NCBI GenBank assembly: GCA_003552585.1
Contig: PUNK01000024.1
Span: forward strand, 1-64,000
Source: Thermoplasmata archaeon
Lineage (GTDB): Archaea > Thermoplasmatota > Thermoplasmata > Halarchaeoplasmatales > Halarchaeoplasmataceae
Reading direction: 5' to 3'
DNA length: 64,000 nucleotides
A program made the translations under genes and the position numbers. Positions 17,267 to 25,414 of the stretch are shown piece by piece. The notes beneath the pieces are model-generated. The model saw nothing but the letters and a program-made list of their open reading frames with translations, was not told the DNA's origin and did no database searches. Every line of letters starts with the position of its first letter. Positions within the stretch are counted from its first letter, which is position 1.

Positions 17267-17606
17267 ATATGATCCTCAGTAGATGGCCAGCGTTCTTTAA
17301 ATCAACATCTTACTGGCTCGAATTGTTTTTCCTTTGTAAAGTAAACCGTTGAAACCTCCACTCACATAAAAAACTTTTCTTCGATTATACCGATCTAAAC
17401 CATTTGTCTTTGAATCAAAACAAATTTTTGGCGAACTCTCGTTCAAGTTCCTTCAGTAGATTTCCCACTATGCTCTTCGGAAATTTTTCAAATTATTATA
17501 ATGATGCATATTATTGAATAACTATTAGAACTATTTTAAATGGTTCTACTAATATTTGACAAGAGGTTTAAATAGATTAAAACATATCACGTTAAATATG
17601 TAGACT
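17267..17606. other. Intergenic region between tRNA-Ala and a GTPase gene
   Basis: No open frame of note. On the minus strand it holds the tRNA promoter (TTTAAA near 17295). On the plus strand a TATA-like TTTAAATA near 17566-17574 fits the GTPase start at 17607. A near-palindrome, TATTAGAAC (17523-17531) against GTTCTACTAATA (17543-17554), lies just upstream of that promoter and could be a regulator site. The rest is AT-rich with no recognised content. Confidence 0.5.
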
Positions 17607-18440
17607 ATGAAGAGGTATAAGAAAAAGATTTTACTGCTTGGAGAGGGAGCAGTGGGAAAAACTTCCCTTGTTAGACAGTTCGTCGAGGGTAGATTCAGTG
17701 ATGAATACATCGCTACCATCGGAGCTAACATAAAAAAGAAAGAAGTTTCGTATCCTGAAGAAGGCATGGAGATAAATCTTGTGATAGCTGACCTAATAGG
17801 GCAACAGGGTTATGAAAACACGCAGCGTATGAACATGATGGGTGCTAACGGCGCTTTGATGGTAACCGATCTTACACGATATGAAACCATTGATGCACTA
17901 GAGGAGTATTGGATACCACTTCTGAAAGAAGTATTGAAAAAAGTCCCTCCTATCGTATTTTTCGCTAACAAATCCGATCTCGTCGATCTTGAAGGAGAGG
18001 AGGCTAAAAAATTTCGCGCGGAGTTGCTTTCATTGTCTGAGGAATACCGTTCAAAGTTCTATCTATCCAGTGCTAAAACTGGAGAGAACGTAGAAGAGGG
18101 TTTCAGAGATATAGGACTACTTTCCGTTGGCTATGAAGCAGAGGATCGCTACGGGCCGGATCTTTACAATGTAAAGGGTGAGATAAATTCAAAGAGATTT
18201 TTAGACCTGCTGCAATCGCAGTTATATATGGAGATCGGGAGCCAGGAATTCGCAAATTCGATCATCAAAAAACAAACTGGAGATGTAGGTCTCAATGTTA
18301 GGGATGTCAGCCATCCTCAGGAAAAACTAAGTGACCTGATCGATCGGATAAAAGAGGTAGAGATGACTCTTCTTCCCTCAGATGTCGTGGAAATCCTTCA
18401 CCGGAAACGGATAGGTCTATTGAACAGGGTCAGGGACTGA
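17607..18440 (+). CDS. Ras-like small GTPase with C-terminal extension, copy 1
   Basis: 277 residues. G1/P-loop GEGAVGKTS (about residues 12-20), G3 DLIGQQGYE, G4 NKSD and G5 SSAKTGEN are all present in Rab/Ras order, so GTP binding is well supported. A C-terminal part of about 100 residues, largely helical, has no recognised family. No lipidation motif is seen. It converges with a second GTPase of the same build, overlapping its 3' end by 11 bases. Archaeal Rab-like GTPases are known but their pathways are mostly undefined; polarity, motility or membrane roles are possible. Confidence 0.85.
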   Translation: MKRYKKKILLLGEGAVGKTSLVRQFVEGRFSDEYIATIGANIKKKEVSYPEEGMEINLVIADLIGQQGYENTQRMNMMGANGALMVTDLTRYETIDALEEYWIPLLKEVLKKVPPIVFFANKSDLVDLEGEEAKKFRAELLSLSEEYRSKFYLSSAKTGENVEEGFRDIGLLSVGYEAEDRYGPDLYNVKGEINSKRFLDLLQSQLYMEIGSQEFANSIIKKQTGDVGLNVRDVSHPQEKLSDLIDRIKEVEMTLLPSDVVEILHRKRIGLLNRVRD

Positions 18441-19281
18441 GAGATTTTGAGCTATAGTAATTGTTTACAAGTTTCAGAAAAATATTCGCTCTCTGTCTGT
18501 ATTTGAAGTACTCATCTTCATCAGCATTTTCAGCCATATTATAATACCAGTTAGACAGAGCTGATGCGAAGTAAAGGGCATTGCTCTCAGATATATCATC
18601 TTCTAGAGCAAATTTATCGATCCCGCTCGTTTTTAATATATATTCTCTTATCTCATATGGCATCAGTCTCATCTCAGAAGATAAAGCAAGGGATGCACTA
18701 ACGAGCTCTTTTGGACTTGTTAACTCCTGTTCCATGACGATATTTTCGATCTCCTTCTCTCTCTTACCTCGTGTACTCAATGTTCTTGTACCTATATCTT
18801 TGAATAATTGTTCTACGTAAAGCCCTATCTTGGCTGATGTATATACGTAGCTGTCGAAATTACCCACTAACTCGTCTACCACCATATCTGGAGTGATATT
18901 GATTTCATCAAGGTCACACTTGTTCACTGCCAATGCAACCGGTTTATCCTCGCCGGCCACATCGTGAAATCGAGGAAGCCAGTCATCGACAAGGCTGTAG
19001 AGAGTACTTTTATCGGTAACATCGGCCACTGCTATAGCTCCGTTTGAGTTTTGAAAAGCTCCTTTTTGAACAGCTGTGTATTCTTTCTCGCCCATTATAT
19101 CATGGATGACTATTTTTAATACTGCCTCATCTAATTCGATCTCTTTGGTGTAGATGTTCGTACCGATGGTTTTGAGGTATTTTTCTCCAAAAATATCTTT
19201 TACAAACCTCAGTGTGAGAGAAGTTTTACCCACCGAAGGATCTCCGAGTAAATTGATCTTCTTTTTGATTAATTTCTTCAT
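18430..19281 (-). CDS. Ras-like small GTPase with C-terminal extension, copy 2
   Basis: 283 residues with P-loop GDPSVGKTS, G3-like DIMGEKEYT, NKCD and TSAKIG. The usual Gln after the G3 Gly is Glu here, which could change hydrolysis. It keeps a C-terminal helical extension like the convergent partner at 17607-18440. The two genes are diverged tandem-inverted paralogues rather than a recent duplication, since identity is mainly in the G motifs. Confidence 0.85.
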   Translation of the reverse strand: MKKLIKKKINLLGDPSVGKTSLTLRFVKDIFGEKYLKTIGTNIYTKEIELDEAVLKIVIHDIMGEKEYTAVQKGAFQNSNGAIAVADVTDKSTLYSLVDDWLPRFHDVAGEDKPVALAVNKCDLDEINITPDMVVDELVGNFDSYVYTSAKIGLYVEQLFKDIGTRTLSTRGKREKEIENIVMEQELTSPKELVSASLALSSEMRLMPYEIREYILKTSGIDKFALEDDISESNALYFASALSNWYYNMAENADEDEYFKYRQRANIFLKLVNNYYSSKSLSP

Positions 19282-19382
19282 CGAAAATAGTAGTAGGTTT
19301 GAGAGTTAATTAGTTTTCTATTAGATATCCTCCTAAGCTTTAAATAAATCCATAGGTTCACTACCCTCAAAGAGTGATCGCT

Positions 19383-20480
19383 ATGAAACTCCAGGAATAT
19401 GAAGCCATCGAGATCTTCAGGGATTATGGGATACCAGCCGCTGAAGGATACCTGATAGAAAGGCCAGAGGATATAAAGGAAGTGGATAGACCTGTCGTAC
19501 TTAAATCTCAGGTGACCGTAGGAAAGAGAGGAAAGGCAGGAGGAATCCTGTTCGCGGATAATAGAGATGAAGCAGTCGAGAAGGCTGAGGAACTGTTTTC
19601 CAAAAAGATCAGGGGGCTGGATGTGAATAAAGTACTGGTCGCGGAAAAAGCAGAAGTTCTGGACGAATATTACGTTGGTGTAGTAATTGATCGGGAATTG
19701 AAAAGGAGCACACTGATAATGACGACAGAAGGTGGGATGAATATAGAAGAGGTGGCTGAAGAATATCCTGACAAGATAATCAAGCGGACTATAGATCCAG
19801 TGATGGGTTTGCAACCACACGATGCCCTTTACATGGCGGAATCCATAGGTTTGGAAGGGGAAGAGATGAAACAGATGGCAAAGGTTGCCCAGAAACTTTA
19901 CCAAGCCTTTGTAGATTATGATTCAGAGCTAGCGGAGATCAACCCCATCGTGGTCACACCAGACGGTCTTCTTGCGATAGATGCCGTGTTCAACCTTGAT
20001 GATAACGCTCTTTTCCGTCAAAAGTTCGATAGAAAGGAAAGTCCAAGGTTGAGTGAGAGAGAAAAATTGGCCAACGAATACGACCTTGCATATGTGGACC
20101 TGGATGGTGACGTAGGTATCATCGGCTCAGGAGCAGGACTTGTGATGGCAACCCTTGATGCAGTGGCCGAGTTCGGAGCGAGTCCAGCGTGCTTTTTGGA
20201 TCTGGGTGGTGGAGCCAGTGCTGAAGACACAAAAAACGCTCTAGAGATCGTTGAGATGAAAGAGGGCATCCGTTCGATCTATCTAAATATATTCGGTGGT
20301 ATCACAAGGTGTGACGAGATAGCGAAGGGGATAATAGATTTTGCACCAACGAAACCCGCTGTTGTTAGGATGCTCGGTACTAATGAAGAAGAAGCACAGA
20401 AGTTGCTGAAAGATGCAGGTTACGAAGTAGTCGATGGTATGGAAGAGGGAGCTAAAAAGGCGGTAGAGATCAGGGAGTAA
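19383..20480 (+). CDS. sucC: Succinyl-CoA synthetase beta subunit (ADP-forming type)
   Basis: About 365 residues: ATP-grasp N-terminal half (MKLQEYEA, VVLKSQVTVGKRGKAGG) and CoA-ligase C-terminal half with FLDLGGGAS and NIFGGITRCDEIA, typical of SucC. It joins succinate and CoA with nucleotide phosphorylation in the TCA cycle. ATG 19383 is preferred over GTG 19374 because the family starts MKL-x-EYE and a TTTAAATA box at about 19340 fits it. The alpha subunit gene (sucD), normally next, is not here; the next gene is trmO. Confidence 0.93.
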   Translation: MKLQEYEAIEIFRDYGIPAAEGYLIERPEDIKEVDRPVVLKSQVTVGKRGKAGGILFADNRDEAVEKAEELFSKKIRGLDVNKVLVAEKAEVLDEYYVGVVIDRELKRSTLIMTTEGGMNIEEVAEEYPDKIIKRTIDPVMGLQPHDALYMAESIGLEGEEMKQMAKVAQKLYQAFVDYDSELAEINPIVVTPDGLLAIDAVFNLDDNALFRQKFDRKESPRLSEREKLANEYDLAYVDLDGDVGIIGSGAGLVMATLDAVAEFGASPACFLDLGGGASAEDTKNALEIVEMKEGIRSIYLNIFGGITRCDEIAKGIIDFAPTKPAVVRMLGTNEEEAQKLLKDAGYEVVDGMEEGAKKAVEIRE

Positions 20481-20598
20481 ACTATTACTGCAGGAAATCT
20501 AGATCTTATGCTCGGAATCGGTTAGCTTGGGATATTTATAGCCGATTTTTTGCCTTTCGACCCCAAATACATTTATCGAGTGCTACAATTTACCTGGT

Positions 20599-21057
20599 AT
20601 GAGTGATGAAGAGATGAAGCTGACCAGAGTAGGCGAGGTGTCCAATTCCTTTTTAGATGAGATACCCGATGACTATAAAGAGAGGCTTTCTGAAATACAT
20701 ATACACGAAAAGTACACTGATTCTCTTTTGGGTATCGAAGATCATTCTCATATCGTTGTTTTGTGCTGGTTTCACAAGGGGGATAGAAGCATCCAGAGGG
20801 TTCATCCTATGATGGATGATAACAACCCTCTCGTTGGGGTATTTGGAACGAGGAGTCCAGTTAGACCGAATCCTCTATCCATCACCGTTTGCGAGTTGGT
20901 GGAACGTAAGGGGAATGTTTTGGTGGTTAAAGGATTGGATGCTTACAACGGCACGCCCGTTATAGATATAAAATCGTACACGACAAAATACGTCGTCGAT
21001 AGCCCCGTTTTTCCCGACTGGATTCCAGATAGATGGAGGGATAAAAATGATCGGTAA
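20599..21057 (+). CDS. trmO: TrmO-family SAM-dependent tRNA methyltransferase (TsaA/YaeB)
   Basis: 152 residues with the family signature FGTRSPVRPNPL, IHIHEKYTDSLLGIEDHSH near the N-terminus and GLDAYNGTPVIDIKSY. TrmO enzymes N6-methylate the threonylcarbamoyl group of t6A37 in tRNA. Length equals the single-domain archaeal form. The ATG follows a TATA-like ATTTATC by about 27 bases, suggesting a leaderless transcript. It overlaps folD by 11 bases. Confidence 0.88.
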   Translation: MSDEEMKLTRVGEVSNSFLDEIPDDYKERLSEIHIHEKYTDSLLGIEDHSHIVVLCWFHKGDRSIQRVHPMMDDNNPLVGVFGTRSPVRPNPLSITVCELVERKGNVLVVKGLDAYNGTPVIDIKSYTTKYVVDSPVFPDWIPDRWRDKNDR

Positions 21058-21889
21058 AAAGATAGACGGTCGAAAGATAGCCTCTGCAGGTGAAAAGCGG
21101 CTGAAAAAGAAGATAGTTGATATGGAAAGACCTCCATCTTTGCACACGATCTTTGCGGGAGAGGACGAGGGTTCTAAAGTTTACCTTGGTGTGAAGGAGA
21201 GAGGATGCAAAAGGGTTGGTATAGAGAGCAAGACCCACCGTTTTGAAGAGGATGTGCCTCAGCAAGAGCTGATCGAGAAGATAGAAGGATTGAACGGGGA
21301 TGACAGTGTGGATGGTATCCTGGTTCAGATGCCTTTACCCAGGGGGATAGAAGCCGATGTCCTTATATCTCATATAGACCCTGTTAAGGATGTGGAGGGA
21401 CTTCATCCTTCCAATCTAGGTGTATTGTTGTGGGGTGACGAAAGGAGACCTCCCTGCACACCGAAGGGGATAATTACGATGCTGGAAGCAGAAGGGGTGA
21501 AATTGAAGGGAAAAGAGGTCTGCGTTGTTAGTCACAGCACCATAGTCGGTAAGCCGATGGCTCTGATGTTACTCAATAGGGATGCAACCGTTCATGTCGT
21601 TCACGTGCATACAACGGAGCTTGCATACCACACACGTAAAAGTGATATACTCATAGTGGCTGCAGGTGTGCCGAGGTTGATAGGACCTGATGAAGTCAGA
21701 GGGGGAGCAGTGGTGATAGACGTAGGCATGAACCGTCTGGAGAGTGGAGAATTGGTGGGTGATGTTGATTACGAAGAGGTGAAGAAGGTAGCTTCTAAGA
21801 TCACACCCGTCCCCGGTGGTGTAGGTCCGACGACTGTACTATCCTTACTGGAGAACACCTATGACGCGGCCGTATCCAGGAGAAAATAA
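21047..21889 (+). CDS. folD: Bifunctional methylene-THF dehydrogenase/cyclohydrolase
   Basis: 280 residues with substrate motifs (VDGILVQMPLPRG, KDVEGLHPSNLG) and the nucleotide-binding region VVSHSTIVGKPMA, closing with ITPVPGGVGPTTV. It interconverts methylene-, methenyl- and formyl-tetrahydrofolate, so this organism uses THF-type one-carbon carriers. Translationally coupled to trmO through an 11-base overlap. The usual VxGRSxxVGxP motif reads VVSHSTIVGKP, with Gly-Arg replaced by Ser-His, a small variation. Confidence 0.93.
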   Translation: MIGKKIDGRKIASAGEKRLKKKIVDMERPPSLHTIFAGEDEGSKVYLGVKERGCKRVGIESKTHRFEEDVPQQELIEKIEGLNGDDSVDGILVQMPLPRGIEADVLISHIDPVKDVEGLHPSNLGVLLWGDERRPPCTPKGIITMLEAEGVKLKGKEVCVVSHSTIVGKPMALMLLNRDATVHVVHVHTTELAYHTRKSDILIVAAGVPRLIGPDEVRGGAVVIDVGMNRLESGELVGDVDYEEVKKVASKITPVPGGVGPTTVLSLLENTYDAAVSRRK

Positions 21890-21892
21890 AGG

Positions 21893-22654
21893 TTATATAT
21901 CCATCGTCATTTCGTCACCGGAGTTTGAGTAGCTAAATATACTCGTATCCGGAAATCCCCTCTGATCGAGTCGCTTTATGATCTCCACCCTTCCAAATGT
22001 GTGCATCGGTACGAAGTATCGAGGTCGGACATGTTTTATGAAATCAACCGGACCTGCCATGCTCTCCAGCCGTGGGTCACAGTTGGAGAAGGCGATGTCC
22101 ACTTTTTTTAGTTTTTTGATAGTATTTTCGAACATACGTATGTGTTCTCTTCTTTCGTTTTCTGTCCATTCTGGCCAATCCCACTTCGCCAGATCTCCAC
22201 CGTAATATATGCGAACTTTGTCGATATCTATCAAGAAAGCTACCCCTTCATCGTTGCTTTCAAATGTTTTTACAAGAAACGAGTCATCGATCAGACGCTC
22301 TTCGTCTTTATCCAGGCGGATGGCATTTTTTCCATGGAGTGGAACATCGTTTGATACGATATGGTGTGTTCGCCCGGCTGTGGATTCTAGTTCCGTTACC
22401 TTCGGAGTGAAATGATCACCGTGACCGTGGGAGATGAAGGTGTAAAGTTCTCTTTCTCTTATCATCTTTCGGATTTGTTTCCAAAGTTCTTTGGGTAGAA
22501 ATCCTCTGCTAGGGGGATCGAAAAGCAGCACTTTTTCATCCAATTCCACTACGAAACAGCTGTGATATATGTATGTAACTTTGATATTCCGCTTCACGAA
22601 TAAGGGTAAGGTCCGATCATATTTACTTCTTGTTACCACAAAAGTTAAAGACAT
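21893..22654 (-). CDS. Metallo-beta-lactamase fold hydrolase
   Basis: 253 residues. YHSCFVVEL and LFDPPSR precede the metal motif SHGHGDHF (about residue 92), with later YYGGDLAKW and MHTFG supplying further ligands. This matches the UlaG-like/UPF0173-like branch of the superfamily; the substrate cannot be predicted. The first ~27 residues before VTYIYHSCF are unusual, so the true start may be internal. It converges on folD with a 3-base gap. Confidence 0.8.
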   Translation of the reverse strand: MSLTFVVTRSKYDRTLPLFVKRNIKVTYIYHSCFVVELDEKVLLFDPPSRGFLPKELWKQIRKMIRERELYTFISHGHGDHFTPKVTELESTAGRTHHIVSNDVPLHGKNAIRLDKDEERLIDDSFLVKTFESNDEGVAFLIDIDKVRIYYGGDLAKWDWPEWTENERREHIRMFENTIKKLKKVDIAFSNCDPRLESMAGPVDFIKHVRPRYFVPMHTFGRVEIIKRLDQRGFPDTSIFSYSNSGDEMTMDI

Positions 22655-22682
22655 CTTCCTGATAGGTTTTAATCACCCTGAA

Positions 22683-22755
22683 GCTGGGGTGACAGAGCGG
22701 CTAATGTGACCGCCTGCAGAGCGGTTTTCCGAGGGTTCGAATCCCTCCCCCAGCT
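22683..22755 (+). tRNA. tRNA-Cys(GCA)
   Basis: Full cloverleaf: acceptor GCTGGGG with CCCCAGC, anticodon stem ACCGC/GCGGT, loop CU-GCA-GA giving anticodon GCA, and T loop GGTTCGAATCC. Discriminator base 73 is U, as expected for tRNA-Cys. No intron, and CCA is not encoded. Confidence 0.96.
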
Positions 22756-22778
22756 CTATTATAATAAAATATTCAGCT

Positions 22779-22910
22779 TCACTCAACTCTAGGTATAAGT
22801 CTTGCCTGACCTACGTAGCTCTTGGTAGTATCTACAAGATCTAAAAACCTCACTTCGGGAAAGATCACAAAACCATCTCCCATGTCTATAGTGTTCTCAG
22901 GTAGACGACC
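22779..22910 (-). pseudogene. Short ORF remnant, unidentified
   Basis: A 43-codon open stretch on the minus strand (LPENTIDMGDG to LIPRVE) runs from a stop near 22911 to TGA at 22779. It reads like the C-terminal end of a protein but I cannot name it. On the plus strand the same area has an imperfect hairpin (CCTCACG and CGTGTGG near 22910-22930) that resembles an IS200/IS605 right end. Confidence 0.3.
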
Positions 22911-22963
22911 TCACGGTTCTGGCGTGTGGGAGGATGTCACGGAGGTAGGCTAATCCGCAGGGT

Positions 22964-23230
22964 TCAAAATAATCGCGAGAGATCATCATAAACTTCCTTC
23001 CTGTGCCCAATATACAGAACGATCACATTATCATTGTCGCGATCGATCTCATAGATCGCGCGATAATCACCGATCCTCAATCGCCAAAAATCCGAATGCT
23101 TCAACCTTTTTCCACTTTCTGGTTCGTTGTTCAACGTGCGGAGCTTATTCCTGATCCTGACCCGTAGATCGGCATCGGCGTTTTCAAGGAAATTATTTGC
23201 TTCCGGGTGGAGCAATACTTGACAGGCCAT
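22964..23230 (-). CDS. RelE/ParE-family toxin
   Basis: 88 residues with the RelE pattern: [12 protein letters not shown] helix, then [24 protein letters not shown] and [14 protein letters not shown]. Basic residues in the LRIGDYR and HRKEVY segments correspond to the mRNA-cleaving surface. Five bases separate it from the upstream antitoxin gene, in the usual antitoxin-then-toxin order. It probably cleaves mRNA at the ribosome unless bound by its antitoxin. Confidence 0.88.
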   Translation of the reverse strand: MACQVLLHPEANNFLENADADLRVRIRNKLRTLNNEPESGKRLKHSDFWRLRIGDYRAIYEIDRDNDNVIVLYIGHRKEVYDDLSRLF

Positions 23231-23235
23231 CCCAT

Positions 23236-23448
23236 CTACTCCAATGGGACCAAATATTCAGGATGTTCTTTAGCTTCTCTGCTCCGCTCGGTCAGCATCT
23301 TAAAGAATTCACGGGTCCTTTCACGTTCTTCATACTGACTCAGAACCATCCTGATCGCATCGCTTCGACTTTTAAATTTTCCTTCCTTTACCCATTCGTC
23401 CATGGATTTGAGCAAATTTTCTGGAACTCTTACCTGTACTTGTACCAT
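23236..23448 (-). CDS. Ribbon-helix-helix antitoxin
   Basis: 70 residues from the ATG at 23448 ([13 protein letters not shown]). The longer in-frame start at 23526 adds a 26-residue leader without family support. The N-terminal beta strand VQVQVRVP and the helix [15 protein letters not shown] are the RHH DNA-binding fold, and the C-terminal acidic tail would wrap the RelE toxin. It likely represses its own promoter just upstream. Confidence 0.85.
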   Translation of the reverse strand: MVQVQVRVPENLLKSMDEWVKEGKFKSRSDAIRMVLSQYEERERTREFFKMLTERSREAKEHPEYLVPLE

Positions 23449-23615
23449 GCGATCACGCAAACATATGTGTTTACATACTATTAAGTCTTTTGCGTCAAGT
23501 TTTGCGGGATTTTGTCCTCCGCTCACTAATAACTAGTTCTACTGGAAGATCTCGTAATTTTAGTGATATCTGATCATTTCATAAGAATCTATTTCGGAAT
23601 ATATTACACTGGGCA

Positions 23616-23638
23616 AATTTTCATGGTTCATGAAAATT
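23616..23638. repeat. 23-bp perfect inverted repeat
   Basis: AATTTTCAT-GGTTC-ATGAAAATT is a perfect 9-bp inverted repeat with a 5-base loop. It overlaps the 3' end of the truncated BNR fragment at 23628, so it may be a deletion scar or a terminator. Confidence 0.6.
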
Positions 23639-24069
23639 GTAAAATCATCAAACTTTTGACCCATACCACATGTATTATATCGCCTACTACTGCAATCGAC
23701 GGTCTTATTGAAACATGTGCTTCTAAGCTAAGTTGCTGAAATTCACTCCATGTTTCTCCTGCATCATTAGATCTGGTGTACGCAACCTTTGATCTGCCTG
23801 AAATCACGCTTGTCCAAACGGTATGAACGTTTTCACCACTTGTAGCTATCGCTGGTTTCCTATCCGGTGCATCTTGATTGACTGTTATCCTCACATCCTC
23901 ACTCCACCCTTCGGGACTCCTCGTCCTGTGATCAGATCCGCTGGAACTGTAATCCTCATCAGAGAACATCGTACCGCCCAGCACGATCGCTAACCATCAT
24001 CAACCCTGCCACGATCACAGAAACATACTCTCGCCTGCCTCTTTCCCTCTCCTGTCGTGCCCGCCGCAC
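23628..24069 (-). pseudogene. BNR/sialidase-like repeat protein, truncated and frameshifted
   Basis: The frame 23628-23984 encodes sialidase-like units (VHTVWTS then KVAYTRSNDAGETWSEF, and a second IIHVVWV) and stops in the middle of the second blade. Its natural N-terminus seems to lie in another frame: from a GTG at 24069 a basic segment and hydrophobic anchor (YVSVIVAGLMMVS) run to about 23990. There a frameshift would join AIVLGGTMF. So the gene has lost its 3' part and carries a frameshift. Confidence 0.55.
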
Positions 24070-24218
24070 ACCCAATTTAGGGGGCCTTCCATGCCTCTAC
24101 CCTCATAGATAACGGTGTCAGAGCCTCTGATGATCGGGGTAGACCCTCCGATGCACGCTATCCCGTCACCACAGTTGTCACTCACCACCGTATCCTGTAT
24201 TAACCCAAACTCGGCGTT
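24015..24218 (-). pseudogene. Beta-helix protein fragment
   Basis: A stretch between two stops encodes NAEFGLIQDTVVSDNCGDGI followed by GGSTPIIRGSDTV, a pattern of right-handed beta-helix coils. It has no start, signal or end domain. It overlaps the proposed N-terminus of the BNR pseudogene in another frame, so these are pieces of decayed surface-protein genes. Confidence 0.4.
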
Positions 24219-24316
24219 TTAACCCCCAGTTGAAGGTGCAACTTTTTTGTCCAGAATAATTAATTTTTAGCTGAAAGCAGACGGATGTTACCGAATGCCC
24301 AGTTCTATTTTCATGT

Positions 24317-24451
24317 TCACCCGATGATCCCTTGACTGTGGAGATACCATAGAGCGAATATAATCGCAGCGATTATGATGAAAATGAGTCTTCTGATGTA
24401 TCGTCTCAATAATCTACCCAATGGATTACTTCTCGGTCCAAACGGTCTCAT
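24317..24451 (-). CDS. Small single-helix membrane protein
   Basis: 44 residues from the ATG at 24451 (GGGGTGGT about 5 bases upstream); a start at 24517 would add 22 residues without clear signal. A basic segment (RLLRRYIRRL) precedes one hydrophobic helix (IFIIIAAIIFALWYL). Function unknown. Its reality rests on length, charge pattern and ribosome-binding site only. Confidence 0.4.
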   Translation of the reverse strand: MRPFGPRSNPLGRLLRRYIRRLIFIIIAAIIFALWYLHSQGIIG

Positions 24452-24631
24452 TATGACCACCCCACTTCGATGAAAGGACCATCCAACTTGGCTCTGCAAG
24501 GCTGTTTGGTTAGGCATGATTTTGAACTTGGATCCTTTTTTCCATTATACATAGACGTATATATGTTAGCAAATATATTAAGTTTGGGTTAAACAAAGAT
24601 TTATTAACCAATGTTTTCAATCTTACTCCAC

Positions 24632-25414
24632 ATGAAAGACCAGATACTCTCTATCTTCATAGAATGTGCCGACCTTGTCCAGGAAGAAGTCCGCAACAAT
24701 CTGTTGGAAGAATTCGGAACCGATGTGGGAGAGGGTGCAGATGGTACCCCTATCAAGTTCATAGATCAGCAGGCAGAGAAGGTAGCCTTAGATGTTTTAG
24801 AAAAAAGATGCGATTGTGATATACTCAGCGAAGAGATAGGCTTACTGGAAGGAGATGGACAAGGTACTGTGATAATGGACCCTATAGATGGCACGAGTAA
24901 TTCAGTACTGGATATTCCTTTTTATGCGATATCCCTCGCATATACGACTGGGACCGATCTGGATGGATTGCAAGTGGGTTATGTCAGAAATTTAGTCACA
25001 GGTAAAGATTATCGAGCCCGATATGGAGATGGGAGTTTCACCGGTAAAAGAAGACTTGCTCCAAAGCTGGGAGAAGATAGTAACTTTTCAGTTTACATGG
25101 GCAAAAAAGCCCATCGTGATTGTAAAAGGGTTGCATTCATACCACGCAGGACCAGGTCATTGGGCTCTGCAGCACTCGAGATCTGCATGGTCGCAGAGGG
25201 TGCTCTTGATCTTTATTTCCTGAAAACACCTGGTAGAGTCAGAAGCCTTAGGATAACCGATGTGGCTGCAGCAACCCTAATACTCAGGGAGGCGGGGGGA
25301 GAGATATACGATGGTAAATACCAGCCATTGAACATGTCATTAGATCCTAAGGAAAGGAGCGATGTGATAGCTGTGTATGATGATAGAGTTTTGGAGGAGG
25401 TAATGTGGGCTTGA
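24632..25414 (+). CDS. suhB: Archaeal bifunctional inositol-1-phosphatase/fructose-1,6-bisphosphatase
   Basis: About 260 residues. IDQQAEKVAL, SEEIG and the metal-binding signature DPIDGTSNS followed by ITDVAAATLIL belong to the inositol monophosphatase fold; archaeal members often hydrolyse both inositol-1-phosphate and fructose-1,6-bisphosphate. It serves gluconeogenesis and inositol-lipid or solute synthesis. The start may be 24611 or 24632; a TTTATTA box about 26 bases before 24632 favours the latter, as a leaderless transcript. It overlaps the NAD kinase gene by 10 bases. Confidence 0.88.
   Translation: MKDQILSIFIECADLVQEEVRNNLLEEFGTDVGEGADGTPIKFIDQQAEKVALDVLEKRCDCDILSEEIGLLEGDGQGTVIMDPIDGTSNSVLDIPFYAISLAYTTGTDLDGLQVGYVRNLVTGKDYRARYGDGSFTGKRRLAPKLGEDSNFSVYMGKKAHRDCKRVAFIPRRTRSLGSAALEICMVAEGALDLYFLKTPGRVRSLRITDVAAATLILREAGGEIYDGKYQPLNMSLDPKERSDVIAVYDDRVLEEVMWA

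Noticed and set aside
17607-19281. MglA/gliding or Rag-type GTPase module
   Set aside because: No roadblock/MglB-like or other partner gene lies beside them, so no more than a Ras-like GTPase assignment is supported.
19374-19383. GTG start of sucC three codons upstream
   Set aside because: The family begins MKL-x-EYE, and the ATG at 19383 matches this.
22683-22755. tRNA-Cys as an attachment site of an integrated element
   Set aside because: No integrase gene and no repeat of the tRNA 3' end was found within the following 2 kb.
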